Below, piece after piece: positions 19,450 through 28,569 of a stretch of 64,000 nt of DNA. The position numbers were made by a program, and so were the translations under genes. Each line of letters starts with the position of its first letter. The first letter of the stretch is position 1. This stretch comes from Hyphomicrobium sp. 99. GTDB lineage: Bacteria > Pseudomonadota > Alphaproteobacteria > Rhizobiales > Hyphomicrobiaceae. Below the pieces are notes generated by a model, which saw only the letters and a program-made list of their open reading frames with translations, was not told the origin of the DNA and did not search any database. Where the stretch lies: positions 3,545,545-3,609,544 of the forward strand of contig NZ_KQ031382.1 of the NCBI RefSeq assembly GCF_000384335.2, given 5' to 3'.

Positions 19450-21408
19450 GTGAAGACGCAGCAACCAGGGAAGGCTGGCCAGCCTGGTCAAGCCAAATCC
19501 CTAGGCCGTTTCAAAATTCCCGCTCCCTCTGCGAGGGTCGCGACCTGCCTTCTTTGCCTGGGAATTCTCGTTCCGTCCCTGGGGTTTTCAGCATACGTGA
19601 TGAGCGCGGCGCATTCCCGTGGCCTTTCCGTGCTGCAGGAGGATGCCCGGACACGTGCGCGGCTCGCCGCATCCTTTGTCGACGAGCGAATGGACGGCCT
19701 TCTCCGCACATTGAAGGCTCTGTCGTCAACTTCGGGAAATAGTGAAGATAACCTTCGCTCGGAGCTCGATCAGAAAGGCATTCTGCTTTTCACGAGAAGC
19801 GAAAATCTCGACGTTTTGTCGCCCGGCGGCAGCCTTGATGCGAGCCTGATCGACCTCGACGGCCCCGCACGTTCCGCAGCGGAAACCGCCCTGTCGACAA
19901 TGGCGCCGCAAATCACAGCCTTTGACCACGCACCGGACAAAGGGATCGACGTTTGGATTGCGGCCCAATCGAGCGGTTCTGGACCCATTTTGCTCCAAGC
20001 GCGAATCCCGTCGACGTACATCGCCTCCGCACTCAAAAACTTTGCGACGGGGGGACCGTGGTCAATTTCCGTAGTAGGGCCGGACGGTCATATCCTCGCT
20101 AAAACGCGCGGCAAGTCGGCGATTGCAGAAAATTTGATTGATACAAATAACCCAGCACTCGTCGAAGCGGTGGCTGACACCGAGCAGTTCGGTTGGAAAG
20201 TTGCCGCACAAATTCCAGAAAATGCTGAAGAACAGCGCGCAGGACGAAACTGGATAACGTTTGCGACGCTTTCATCTTTGCTGGCAGTCGCATCGTTTGC
20301 CGGCGCAACGTGGTTGACCCGGATCATTTACGAAGATCCCAACGCGAGCCCAACAGCAGGCATGACATTGCCATTCAACAGCGAGGGCACAAAGCCCAGA
20401 TCGCGCGAACCGGCCGGAGCCCGCGAACAGCGACTTCGCCAGGCTCTGCGCGCGGGCAATGTTGGCGTTTGGGAATGGGACCTCGCAACCGGCGCCATTC
20501 ACTGGGACGCTGAAATTTCAGAAATTCTTAACGATCTTCAACCTGCGCACGATCATCCGGCGCGCATGCTGATCCGCCGCGTCGAGCGTTACGACCGCCG
20601 CCGATTGTTGAAGGCCATTGGCGCTGCGATCACCGGCGCAACGCCTTTGGCCGTAGAAGTTCGCGTTCGCCGACCCAATGGAGAGACGCGCTGGATCGCC
20701 GTGCGCGGTGCCCCGACCGAGGCAGATGAAGGTAAAGTCGCCACCCTTGCAGGCGTCGCCTATGACGTGACAGACCAAAAGCTCAGCCTTACGCGGACTG
20801 ACGCTCTTCTCCGCGAAGTCTCACATCGATCGAAAAACCTTCTGGCTTTGATTCTCGCGATGGCACGGCTAACGGCCCGCGACGCCGTCGATGTTACATC
20901 CCACCTCAAGGATTTCACCCTTCGCGTCGCAGGTTTGGCGGCCTCTCAAGACCTGATCGTCGCCTCCGATTGGCAAAGCGTCGATTTCGCGACCTTGGCA
21001 GCGGCGGAAATCGGCGCGGTTGCGCGAACCGACGCCGGCCGCGTGTCCATCATGGGACCGCCGGTCATGCTGACACCGGAAGCGGCCCAAACGCTGGGAA
21101 TGGTCTTAACGGAACTCGCGCTCAATGCGGTCGAACACGGCGCTTTGTCGGCAGCAACCGGCGAAGTGAAGCTCGAATGGTCCTTCCCCAGCCCAACGAC
21201 GATTGTGATCTCGTGGCGTGAAACGGGAGGACCGCCGTTCCTGCCACACGGCCCAAAAGGTTACGGTATGTCGGTCGTCGAGCGCTTTTCGACCCAAGGC
21301 CTGAAGCTTTCTGCTCACGCTGATGGCAACGCCCACGAATTCACTTGGACGCTGACCGGCCCTCTCGCGAACATCGGACAGGCCAGGAAAGGCGGCTCAA
21401 AAACTTGA
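19450..21408 (+). CDS. Membrane sensor histidine kinase, HWE type
   Basis: This is a 652-residue kinase with two membrane helices (about 30-50 and 272-292) enclosing a periplasmic sensor domain, then a PAS-like domain (about 330-450, VWEWDLATGAIHWDAEI) and an HWE-type catalytic half. The phospho-acceptor is His near residue 459 in EVSHRSKNLLALI. The N-box is LTELALNAVEHGAL and the WxE element is SWRETGG, the signature that names the family. It starts with GTG at 19450. The single-domain response regulator follows after 95 bp. Kinases of this type commonly phosphorylate PhyR or its partner regulators, and phyR lies 3 kb away. Confidence 0.85.
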   Translation: MKTQQPGKAGQPGQAKSLGRFKIPAPSARVATCLLCLGILVPSLGFSAYVMSAAHSRGLSVLQEDARTRARLAASFVDERMDGLLRTLKALSSTSGNSEDNLRSELDQKGILLFTRSENLDVLSPGGSLDASLIDLDGPARSAAETALSTMAPQITAFDHAPDKGIDVWIAAQSSGSGPILLQARIPSTYIASALKNFATGGPWSISVVGPDGHILAKTRGKSAIAENLIDTNNPALVEAVADTEQFGWKVAAQIPENAEEQRAGRNWITFATLSSLLAVASFAGATWLTRIIYEDPNASPTAGMTLPFNSEGTKPRSREPAGAREQRLRQALRAGNVGVWEWDLATGAIHWDAEISEILNDLQPAHDHPARMLIRRVERYDRRRLLKAIGAAITGATPLAVEVRVRRPNGETRWIAVRGAPTEADEGKVATLAGVAYDVTDQKLSLTRTDALLREVSHRSKNLLALILAMARLTARDAVDVTSHLKDFTLRVAGLAASQDLIVASDWQSVDFATLAAAEIGAVARTDAGRVSIMGPPVMLTPEAAQTLGMVLTELALNAVEHGALSAATGEVKLEWSFPSPTTIVISWRETGGPPFLPHGPKGYGMSVVERFSTQGLKLSAHADGNAHEFTWTLTGPLANIGQARKGGSKT

Positions 21409-21503
21409 GCCGCTGTTTTCAACAGCGGAATTCTCACACGAATGGAACCACCCCCCTGCCCATAGGTTCTTGCCGTTGGGGCAATATAGCGGGGGCGCTG
21501 GCC

Positions 21504-21935
21504 GTGAAAATTCTCATCACCGAAGATGAAGCGATAGTCGCCGACGAGCTCGAAGCGATCGTCACGGACCTGGGCCATCAAGTTGTCGGCATTGCTGGAT
21601 CGTCCCGACGCGCCTTTAAGCTCGCGGAAACCACCGATTGCGATCTGGCGCTCGTGGACATTCATCTCAGCGATGGCATAACCGGAACGACCGTCGCACG
21701 ACGCCTAAGTGAAGACACGCATGCGACCGTGATTTTCACGACCTCAAATCCGAAGCAGATACCCGAAGACTTCTCGTCTGCTTGCGGCGTCATCACCAAA
21801 CCATACACCGAGAGCGCGGTGAAATCGGCGATCACATTCGTCGTCGACTGCATGGAAACGGGAAGCTCGCTACGTCCTAAACCTCGCGCCCTGCTGCTGT
21901 CACCAGCCTACGCGGAGCGCTGGAAGGTCCGCTGA
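21504..21935 (+). CDS. Single-domain response regulator
   Basis: This is a stand-alone receiver domain of 143 residues. It has the acidic pair (ITEDEAI), the phosphorylated Asp in LALVDIHLSD (about residue 51), the Thr/Ser of VIFTTSNP and the Lys of ITKPYT. It has no output domain. Its last strand and KPYT resemble the receiver of PhyR and SdrG-like regulators, which shuttle phosphate in the general stress response. The start is GTG at 21504, preceded by a G-rich sequence; no ATG is available before it. Confidence 0.85.
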   Translation: MKILITEDEAIVADELEAIVTDLGHQVVGIAGSSRRAFKLAETTDCDLALVDIHLSDGITGTTVARRLSEDTHATVIFTTSNPKQIPEDFSSACGVITKPYTESAVKSAITFVVDCMETGSSLRPKPRALLLSPAYAERWKVR

Positions 21936-21977
21936 ACTGCCCAACTCCCGTTGAGTTGTGCCGACGGACTCTACCGA

Positions 21978-23471
21978 TCAAACAGCGGTCGTCTTCATTT
22001 CTTTTGCTGAGGCCGGAACTTCGTCTTCCGGCACAGACAACGTCAACTCCGGCAATTTGATCGATACGCGCGTGCCCGGTCGCGGCTGGCCCGGCCGCAC
22101 CGGCTCGTAGGATATGGCTCCCGAAAATTGGCGCGTTAGAAGTGCCGCGATTTTCGTACCCAATCCTTCGCCCGCATGGCTCGCGTTGGCGTGAAGCAAT
22201 TTATCGGTCTCGTTGCCGATTGCCGGATAAAGATTGGCATCGATCCCATTGCCGTCATCTTCGACGATCAGTTCCGCTCCAATGTCACCGGTGCGTCGCA
22301 GCCGAACATTCACATGGCCTGCGCCATCCTCGCCAAATGCATGCTTGTAGGAATTGACGACGAACTCTTGCGCCAAGACGCAAAGCGACGTCGCGACTTG
22401 CGCAGGCGCCAGAAGCGGGGGCACCTCTATCGTCAAATGAATTTTGCCTTCCTCGGCCGTTTCGATCACGTCGTCCAGCACGGCTTGAATGAGCGTGTCG
22501 ATGCGCACGAGTTCGAGATCATTGACGACATTCATTCGCCGCTGCGCGCTCGCGATTGCATGGATGCGATCGCGTGCACCTGTGAGCGTTTTCAAAGATC
22601 TTGGATCGGATGTGTGCCGGATATGCAAATTGATAAATCCGACGACGAGCGACAGCGTATTGCCGATGCGATGCGTAACATCCCTGAGAAGCGCTTCTGC
22701 ACGCTCCCGTTCCGCTTCCGCGCGATCCCGCTCGATCGCAAGCTCTTCGGTGCGCGCCTTGACACGAGCTTCCAACGATCGGTTTGCTGACGTCAACGTC
22801 AGAGCCGTGATCTCGAGCGCCTGCACGCGTTGTCGCTCGCGGATCAAAGCGACCATCGCCAAAGCGGCGCACGCCAGCAATATCGCGAGCATCGCAGCAA
22901 GAAGCCAAAAGCTCTGGTCGTGAAATTGAGCAACACGCCGTTCGAAAAGACGTTGTTGTTGCAGGCTTGCGGCGGCGATCTCGTCACGCAATCGGTTCGA
23001 CAGCGCGACGTCGAGACTATTCTGCGCAAGCGGACCCGCTTGAAATGTACTCTTGCCCGCCTCTGAAATGCTCTTGTCGATAGCCGAGAGATGTTCCTGC
23101 TGCGCTTTGTGAACCGCCTCAATCTCAGCCAGCAGATCATAGTTGTTCCGGCCGATCCGGGTGAAATCGGAATGGATGCCATTCACGGTCTTCTTCGCGG
23201 ACTCGTAGGAAGCGAGATAAGTTGGATCTCTGGTAAGCAGATATCCGCGCTGCGCGATTTCGAGATCCTGCGCGGCGCTCAGCCACTTCGTCAGCCCCTG
23301 TTGATAGAGCAACGTCTGCGCGACGCGATCCGCAGCCGTCACCGTCCATTGCCAAGCAACGATTGCTGCAAGACCAGAGAGAACGGCGATTGAAACCCAG
23401 ACCAACAGCGTTCTCGTCGCATTCGACGTTAGAAACGCTGCAAATCTCCGCGATATGTTGTGGCGGGCCAT
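21978..23471 (-). CDS. CHASE3-type sensor histidine kinase, HisKA_2 family (PhyK-like)
   Basis: This membrane kinase of 497 residues carries an N-terminal helix (about 22-42), a CHASE3-like periplasmic helical domain (about 45-185, with the AQRGYLLTRDPTYL motif), a second helix (about 190-210), a coiled coil (about 215-260) and a HisKA_2/HATPase region. His near residue 263 is in DVTHRIGNTLSLV; the ATP-binding part shows LAQEFVVNSYKHAF and VEDDGNGID. This layout matches PhyK-type kinases that activate PhyR. It converges with the response regulator gene and is 0.7 kb from phyR. Confidence 0.83.
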   Translation of the reverse strand: MARHNISRRFAAFLTSNATRTLLVWVSIAVLSGLAAIVAWQWTVTAADRVAQTLLYQQGLTKWLSAAQDLEIAQRGYLLTRDPTYLASYESAKKTVNGIHSDFTRIGRNNYDLLAEIEAVHKAQQEHLSAIDKSISEAGKSTFQAGPLAQNSLDVALSNRLRDEIAAASLQQQRLFERRVAQFHDQSFWLLAAMLAILLACAALAMVALIRERQRVQALEITALTLTSANRSLEARVKARTEELAIERDRAEAERERAEALLRDVTHRIGNTLSLVVGFINLHIRHTSDPRSLKTLTGARDRIHAIASAQRRMNVVNDLELVRIDTLIQAVLDDVIETAEEGKIHLTIEVPPLLAPAQVATSLCVLAQEFVVNSYKHAFGEDGAGHVNVRLRRTGDIGAELIVEDDGNGIDANLYPAIGNETDKLLHANASHAGEGLGTKIAALLTRQFSGAISYEPVRPGQPRPGTRVSIKLPELTLSVPEDEVPASAKEMKTTAV

Positions 23472-23797
23472 AACCTAGCTAAGCATGATCGAGAGAAGCG
23501 TATGCAATGCCACGACTTACCCTTCGTGCCAACCGCCTGTTGATACGAATTTTCCGATACTACGATTAGGCTGCTCGAACCTTTCCAACACGTAATGCAT
23601 TTGGCAGAGCGATGATCCGCCTGCGGCATCGTCGCATTTGAATCGAAAGCGAGCGATTTATGAGAAAGCTCACGGGATAGCGAAAAATGCGTCAGGAGAT
23701 CGTGGAACCCTGCCGCCATCCCTTCGTTGATTCAATGTGACCGTGCCCAATACTCCCTCCCCACTCCCCCGTGGCCCAGGGTACGGCACCACTTAAG

Positions 23798-23842
23798 AGA
23801 GTTCGCGACCGCTTCCCCCCGAGCGGCGCGAACTCTTCTCTT
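23798..23842 (+). terminator. Terminator-like hairpin without an upstream gene
   Basis: AGAGTTCGCG (23798-23807) pairs perfectly with CGCGAACTCT (23827-23836) and is followed by TCTCTTTTT. No gene on the plus strand ends nearby, so it could end a small RNA transcribed from the preceding 100-300 bp, or act from the other strand. Confidence 0.4.
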
Positions 23843-23892
23843 TTTGGGGCAGAACTCCGCATTCCAACCCGCCATCGGGTCGCCACGATATC

Positions 23893-23918
23893 GGAACCGC
23901 GCACGATTGGCGCACGTT
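23893..23918 (+). promoter_or_regulatory. EcfG-type general stress response promoter
   Basis: GGAAC (23893-23897), a 17-bp spacer and CGTT (23915-23918) match the alphaproteobacterial EcfG consensus exactly. It lies 35 bp upstream of the DUF1328 start codon, with ecfG itself 1.2 kb away. Confidence 0.75.
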
Positions 23919-23952
23919 CTCCTGTTGTGCATTTAGAAATGGATGGGAGCCA

Positions 23953-24126
23953 ATGGGAAACCTGCTTTATTACGCGATCGTCTTTTTGATCGTGGCGCTC
24001 GTCGCCGCCGCATTAGGTTTTGGCGGCGTCGCTGGCACAGCGATGGAAGGAGCCCGGCTCATCTTCTGGGTCGCAATCGTCCTCTTCATCGTCTCGATCG
24101 TGGCGAGCTTCATACGCCGAGCGTGA
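23953..24126 (+). CDS. DUF1328 small membrane protein
   Basis: This is a 57-residue protein with two membrane helices: [20 protein letters not shown], then a Gly-rich turn ([15 protein letters not shown]) and [20 protein letters not shown]. It matches the YtjA/DUF1328 family, often induced by stress in alphaproteobacteria. A GGGAG ribosome binding site lies just upstream. The EcfG promoter makes it a probable member of the general stress regulon. Function of the family is unknown. Confidence 0.88.
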   Translation: MGNLLYYAIVFLIVALVAAALGFGGVAGTAMEGARLIFWVAIVLFIVSIVASFIRRA

Positions 24127-24148
24127 TGCACGATTAAAAGTGGCCGTC

Positions 24149-24197
24149 TACTAAAAGAGGCGCGGCTCCATCGGAACCGCGCCTCTTCTTTAGTAGG
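24149..24197. terminator. Bidirectional terminator between DUF1328 and phyR
   Basis: A long hairpin pairs CTACTAAAAGAGGCGCGG with CCGCGCCTCTTCTTTAGTAG (a two-base bulge) between two convergent genes, with T-rich flanks on each side. Confidence 0.75.
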
Positions 24198-24209
24198 AAC
24201 TGGCATCCA

Positions 24210-25016
24210 TCACGCCGCGCGTTGACCGGACTTTTTCGATTTAAGGCCGAAGAACAGTGATTGGCTGATCATTGCTTTGACGACGGCGGGCTCGAAGGGT
24301 TTGGTGATTAGGAATACCGGCTCCGGCTTCGTGCCCGTAAGCAACCGTTCCGGGAACGCGGTGATGAAAATGACCGGAACGCTGATCGATTCGAGAATTT
24401 CATTCACAGCCTCAAGTCCCGAGCTTCCGTCAGCCAGATGAATATCTGCGAGCACGAGAGACGGCGCCTTCTTGGCGACTTCCGCGACGGCCTCCTGATG
24501 CGTCCGGGCGACGCCCTGCACACGGTGGCCGATGTCAACGACAAGCGCTTCGAGATCCATTGCAATGAGCGGTTCGTCCTCGATGATAAGAACGTCGGCC
24601 GACAGCTGCTCCGCGATCTCAGCACCCGCCAGCTGCAGAAGCTCAGTCACATGTGCCGGCGTAACATCCAGAACCTGCGCTGCTTCCGCAGTAGAGAAGC
24701 CTTCGACCGAAACAAGAAGAAAAGCCTGCCTCGGAAGCGGCGTGATCGCTTCCAGCCGGCGCTCGGGAAGAGGCTTATCGAGCTGCCGCGTATCATCGGA
24801 AACACGGTTTACCGCCAACGAATTCCATACCTTGGTGAAAGTGCGATAGAGCGCGACGCGCGGTGCGATCGATTTATCGAACGCGTCAGAATCGGCGATT
24901 AGCGCTTCCAGCACCGCCGCGACGTAGTTGTCGCCGGACTGCTGGCTTCCCGTCAGCGATCGCGCATAGCGGCGCAGATACGGCAGATGGGGAGCGATGG
25001 ATTCGGCTATCGACAT
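24210..25016 (-). CDS. phyR: General stress response regulator PhyR
   Basis: PhyR is the anti-anti-sigma switch of the general stress response: when phosphorylated its sigma-like domain captures NepR and frees EcfG. The sigma-like domain (residues 1-135, MSIAESIAPHLPYLRRYARS) precedes a receiver domain with DVLIIEDEPLIAMDLE, phosphorylated Asp in LVLADIHLADGS (about 190) and VIFITAFPERLL...FLITKPF. 268 residues. The ATG at 25016 follows a GAGGT ribosome binding site; a 20-codon upstream extension is not needed. It is 129 bp from ecfG on the same strand. Confidence 0.95.
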   Translation of the reverse strand: MSIAESIAPHLPYLRRYARSLTGSQQSGDNYVAAVLEALIADSDAFDKSIAPRVALYRTFTKVWNSLAVNRVSDDTRQLDKPLPERRLEAITPLPRQAFLLVSVEGFSTAEAAQVLDVTPAHVTELLQLAGAEIAEQLSADVLIIEDEPLIAMDLEALVVDIGHRVQGVARTHQEAVAEVAKKAPSLVLADIHLADGSSGLEAVNEILESISVPVIFITAFPERLLTGTKPEPVFLITKPFEPAVVKAMISQSLFFGLKSKKSGQRAA

Positions 25017-25145
25017 TTGACACCTCGTAATCTCGTTTAATGGCGAGAGGATCACTGTGCCGAAACACACGACCATCTCGAATAGGGGGTATTACGTTCG
25101 TGCATCCCCATGAACTTATCCGTCCCAGATCACGAAGCAACCGGG

Positions 25146-25700
25146 CTAACCTCGCCCGACCGCCCGAGTGATCCCGGCGAATTCGCCATTGGAATTGAAG
25201 TTTTCGCCGGCCTCGAAACCGAGGGCCTTGTTCAAGGCCACGCGGGCGCGATTGACGCGGCTCTTGACCGTTCCCACGGCGGCGTTGGTAATCTCCGCGG
25301 CCTCTTCGTACGAGAAGCCTTCTGCGCCGACGAGAAGCAAAACTTCCTTCTGGTCATCGCTCAAGACGCCGAAAGCCTTCTTGAAATCGACGAGATCCAT
25401 ATGGACGTGTTGCTCGGGAAGAACCGACATCCGCTCTGCCATAGCCCCATCGGCATCCTCGACCTCGCGGCGGCGTTTCCGAAGTTCGGAAAAATAGGTG
25501 TTGCGGAGGATCGTAAAGAGCCAGGCCTTCAGGTTGGAGCCTTTTTCAAAGCCCTCCAGATTGGACCAAGCCTTGACGAGCGTGTCCTGCACGAGATCGT
25601 CTGCACGCGTCGGATCTCCGCAAAGCGAATTCGCGAATGCGCGGAGATTGGGAACGGCCCCGATCAAAAGAGCTTGCAGGTCGTCGTCACTTTTCGTCAC
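25146..25700 (-). CDS. ecfG: RNA polymerase sigma factor EcfG
   Basis: This is the ECF sigma factor of the general stress response. Sigma-2 (LRAFANSLCGDPTRADDLVQDTLVKAWSNLEGF, about 17-50) and sigma-4 (VLSDDQKEVLLLVGAEGFSYEEAAEITNAAVGTVKSRVNRAR, about 113-155) are intact. 184 residues. The start overlaps the end of nepR by 14 bp, so NepR and its sigma are translationally coupled. Downstream promoters carry GGAAC-N17-CGTT; one lies at 23893. Confidence 0.95.
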   Translation of the reverse strand: MTKSDDDLQALLIGAVPNLRAFANSLCGDPTRADDLVQDTLVKAWSNLEGFEKGSNLKAWLFTILRNTYFSELRKRRREVEDADGAMAERMSVLPEQHVHMDLVDFKKAFGVLSDDQKEVLLLVGAEGFSYEEAAEITNAAVGTVKSRVNRARVALNKALGFEAGENFNSNGEFAGITRAVGRG

Positions 25701-25911
25701 GACTGTCCTCCTTACTCTCCTCCTCGCGACTCTGCTCCTCGCGCTGCTTTAACTTTTGAAGCAGCGCAACGAACCGATCCGGAACTGGCTCGTTAATGAG
25801 TTCTATATAGGCTTCCCTCAAACGCTGACCTATCTGACCCTGAAGCTCCACCGGTAACGGTGCCTGCATAGTCGCTGAATCCCCTCGTTTGGGATCACTG
25901 CCTGTGCCCAT
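25687..25911 (-). CDS. nepR: Anti-sigma factor NepR
   Basis: NepR binds EcfG until phosphorylated PhyR removes it. The 74-residue protein has the conserved helix core IGQRLREAYIELINEPVPDRFVALLQKL and a charged tail rich in Glu and Arg. It precedes ecfG with a 14-bp overlap. I found no EcfG consensus in the 180 bp upstream, so autoregulation is not evident here. Confidence 0.93.
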   Translation of the reverse strand: MGTGSDPKRGDSATMQAPLPVELQGQIGQRLREAYIELINEPVPDRFVALLQKLKQREEQSREEESKEDSRDEK

Positions 25912-26092
25912 CTTGCAAAGACCCTATTGACGGATTCCGTAAGTACTTGTGTGCACACCGGGTTCCGGGCGAACCTTCCCTGACGTAAATGCGCAGGGTT
26001 CGAAAAAGTTCCAGAACTTCCGGTTAACTTGTATTTCGGGCGGCGCGCGCCCTTGCCTGCAGCCTAGCCGGAAAGACCGACCAAGGCGCTGG

Positions 26093-27415
26093 TTATTTAT
26101 CGATAAAATGAAAAAACGACCCCGAAACGTGCCCTCGGCGGCTGCCGCCCCCCGAAAGCGTCTCGCCGTCCGAATTCTGCATTGTAAAGAGGGGTTCATC
26201 AGGCGAGGCGAGAATGCTCGCATAGTGGAATTCGTGCCCGGTCAAAAGCTCCCCGGCTCCCCCTAGCGGACAGGGTGCCAGGAGCTCTGCCCGCCGATAC
26301 CCGAGGTTCATCTTCCGCTTCGCGAACGATGTTTCGAGCCCCAGAAGCCCCGTCATCTGATGACGGTGGCCCCCCGCATCGACGAGGCCGGCCCCAAGTG
26401 CCATGTACCCGCCGCACTCCCCATGAACCGGCCGGGACCGGGCAAACGCGGTAATACCCGACTTGAAGCGATCGGCATTCGACAAGGCGCCCGCATGAAG
26501 CTCCGGATAGCCGCCAGGCAACCAAACGAGGTCGGCCCCGGGATCCGGCGCTTCATCCGCAAGCGGCGAGAACGGAATGATTTCGGCACCGGCCGCGCGC
26601 CAGCCTTCGAGAAGATGCGGATAGACGAACGAGAATGCGGCGTCCCTCGCGAGCGCTATCCGCTGCGCAGGGGGTTTGACTTTCGTACGCCCTCCCACCT
26701 CCACCGATCCAGGTGTCGCAAGCCGGAGCAGACGCGCGACGTCCACATGCGTTTCGATGAAGTCCGCCAACGCGTCGAGCCGCGCGTTGATCTCCACCGT
26801 CTCCTCGGCTTGCACCAGACCCAAATGCCGTTCCGGGAGCACGACGCTGTTTTCCCGCGGCAACGCGCCAATGACGGAAAGTCCGGCGGCCTCCAGCGCC
26901 TCCGATGCAAAGCGTACGTGGCGCGGACTTCCCACGCGATTGAGAACGACCCCAGCGATCGTCACGCCTTCGCGGAACCCCTGAAAACCCCGCGCGGCGG
27001 CAGCGGCTGTTTGCGATTGGCCGGAGACATCGAGCACGAGAATGATGGGCCAGCCCGTCTTCGCGGCGAGGTCGGCGCTCGCGCCGTTGCCCCATGCCCC
27101 CGCCTTGGAAACGCCGTCGAAGAGCCCCATCAACGCTTCGCAAATAACGACATCCGCTCCACGCGACGAATGCGTGAGGATATCGGCCGCGCGATCCCAG
27201 CGCATCGCCCAGCTATCGATGTTGTAGGACGGTCGAGCCGCCGCCACGGCATGAAACGCCGGATCGATGTAATCCGGCCCGCATTTGAATGGCTGCACCG
27301 CGAGCCCGCGTCTTACGAGCGCCCGAAGCAGACCGAGCGTCACAGTCGTCTTCCCTGAACCCGAACGCGGAGCTGCGATCATCAATCCTGGCGGCAACGT
27401 CACTGCTTCAGGCAT
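26093..27415 (-). CDS. cobB: Cobyrinic acid a,c-diamide synthase CobB
   Basis: CobB amidates the a and c side chains of hydrogenobyrinic acid using glutamine and ATP. The N-terminal dethiobiotin synthetase-like part has the P-loop APRSGSGKTT; the C-terminal glutamine amidotransferase part has the nucleophile Cys in GECGGYMALG and the preceding LPGGYPELHA. 440 residues, normal. It follows cobM by 15 bp and ends the cobL-E-M-B unit. Confidence 0.93.
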   Translation of the reverse strand: MPEAVTLPPGLMIAAPRSGSGKTTVTLGLLRALVRRGLAVQPFKCGPDYIDPAFHAVAAARPSYNIDSWAMRWDRAADILTHSSRGADVVICEALMGLFDGVSKAGAWGNGASADLAAKTGWPIILVLDVSGQSQTAAAAARGFQGFREGVTIAGVVLNRVGSPRHVRFASEALEAAGLSVIGALPRENSVVLPERHLGLVQAEETVEINARLDALADFIETHVDVARLLRLATPGSVEVGGRTKVKPPAQRIALARDAAFSFVYPHLLEGWRAAGAEIIPFSPLADEAPDPGADLVWLPGGYPELHAGALSNADRFKSGITAFARSRPVHGECGGYMALGAGLVDAGGHRHQMTGLLGLETSFAKRKMNLGYRRAELLAPCPLGGAGELLTGHEFHYASILASPDEPLFTMQNSDGETLSGGGSRRGHVSGSFFHFIDK

Positions 27416-27430
27416 GGTCAGCCGCCTATT

Positions 27431-28186
27431 TTAACCGCCGCGGAAACGGCGGCGATAATCGACGCTATAGAGAGCGCTTTCGCGGAAATCGTCACGTCCG
27501 AGCACCTCGCCCACCAAAATCAGCGCCGTGCGCTCCGGCCCCGCCTCAGCAGTTTGTGCAGCGATGGTTTGCAGCGTGCCGCGAATGATCTGCTCTTCCG
27601 GCCACGTCGCGCGATAGACCACGGCCGCCGGGCAATCCGGTCCATAGAAGGGCAAAAGACGCCTGACGACATCTGCAATCGCGTGGATCGAAAGATGCAC
27701 AGCGAGAGTCGCGCGGGTTGCGGCAAACGCTTCGAGTTGTTCGCTCTCAGGCATTGCCGAAGCACGACCCGATGTCCGTGTTAGCACCACGGATTGCGCA
27801 ACCTCGGGAAGCGTCAGTTCGCGCGCCAGCACTGCCGACGCGGCGGCAAAGGCCGGCACGCCGGGCGTGATCGTATATTCGATGTTGAGCTGATCGAGAC
27901 GGCGAAGCTGCTCGCCAAGGGCGCTCCAAATCGACAGGTCGCCGGAATGGAGCCGCGCCACATCCTTGCCCTCACCCGTCGCTTGCTCGATGCGTTGGAC
28001 GATCTCATCGAGCGTCATCGGCGCCGTATCGACGATTTCAGCACCCTCCGGACAATGCGCCAACAGGGCCTGCGGAACCAATGAACCGGCGTAAAGGCAA
28101 ACGGGACAACGCGCGATGAGATCGCGTCCGCGCACCGTGATGAGATCTGGGGCGCCAGGACCCGCACCGATGAAATGAACCGTCAT
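27431..28186 (-). CDS. cobM: Precorrin-4 C11-methyltransferase CobM
   Basis: CobM adds the C11 methyl group in aerobic cobalamin synthesis. The N-terminal [18 protein letters not shown] is the SAM-binding loop of this methylase family; [20 protein letters not shown] and [22 protein letters not shown] are CobM/CbiF marks. 251 residues. It overlaps cobE by 4 bp. Confidence 0.94.
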   Translation of the reverse strand: MTVHFIGAGPGAPDLITVRGRDLIARCPVCLYAGSLVPQALLAHCPEGAEIVDTAPMTLDEIVQRIEQATGEGKDVARLHSGDLSIWSALGEQLRRLDQLNIEYTITPGVPAFAAASAVLARELTLPEVAQSVVLTRTSGRASAMPESEQLEAFAATRATLAVHLSIHAIADVVRRLLPFYGPDCPAAVVYRATWPEEQIIRGTLQTIAAQTAEAGPERTALILVGEVLGRDDFRESALYSVDYRRRFRGG

Positions 28187-28569
28187 TTTGACCGTCCTGT
28201 TCGGGGGGCCGATTCCGCCGCCGCGACCGTGATATTGCCGATGACGCGTCTCGGCATGACAAGTCGTGAACCCGGCCCCGCGCTGACCAATGCGGCAGCC
28301 TCAGCAATCGAGGTGACGCCAAACATAGACAAAGATCGCTCTGAACGCGTAACGCAGTCCCCACTTCTCTCGCGCAGCGCGATCAACATCAAGGGCCGAT
28401 AGGAAACAGAGGCTTTCGATGCCGCTGCTTGGACGCGAGCCGCAAAGGTCGCGGTGGCGAGCGTCGCTACCTCATCGCACCCACCCGCATCGCGACGCGC
28501 CGCTTCGAGCGCCGCGAAAAAATCATCCGGATGGGCGGAGCTGTTCGCCCCCATGCCGATTGCAATCAT
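28183..28569 (-). CDS. cobE: Cobalamin biosynthesis protein CobE
   Basis: This is a 128-residue CbiG C-terminal-like protein called CobE in aerobic producers. It begins with [20 protein letters not shown], has the central [14 protein letters not shown] and ends [20 protein letters not shown], as in CobE/CbiG_C. The precise role in the aerobic route is unclear. It overlaps both cobL and cobM by 4 bp. Confidence 0.88.
   Translation of the reverse strand: MIAIGMGANSSAHPDDFFAALEAARRDAGGCDEVATLATATFAARVQAAASKASVSYRPLMLIALRERSGDCVTRSERSLSMFGVTSIAEAAALVSAGPGSRLVMPRRVIGNITVAAAESAPRTGRSK

Larger units (their letters stand above)
23472..23952. other. 481-bp intergenic region with hairpin and EcfG promoter
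   Basis: I see no gene here. The kinase promoter must lie at its left end. A C/T-rich block at about 23747-23780, a strong hairpin at 23798-23836 and an EcfG promoter at 23893-23918 are listed separately. Confidence 0.6.

Noticed and set aside
18828..19742. 304-codon plus-strand frame before the HWE kinase
   Set aside because: It runs across the DUF2946-like gene on the other strand and into the kinase in another frame; no protein-like features.
23429..23719. 96-codon minus-strand frame upstream of the CHASE3 kinase
   Set aside because: It overlaps the kinase start out of frame and has no family resemblance or ribosome site.
25912..26092. EcfG promoter before nepR-ecfG
   Set aside because: Two GGAAC sequences occur on the minus strand (25962-25966 and 26008-26012), but neither has GTT at 16 or 17 bp, so I do not call a promoter.
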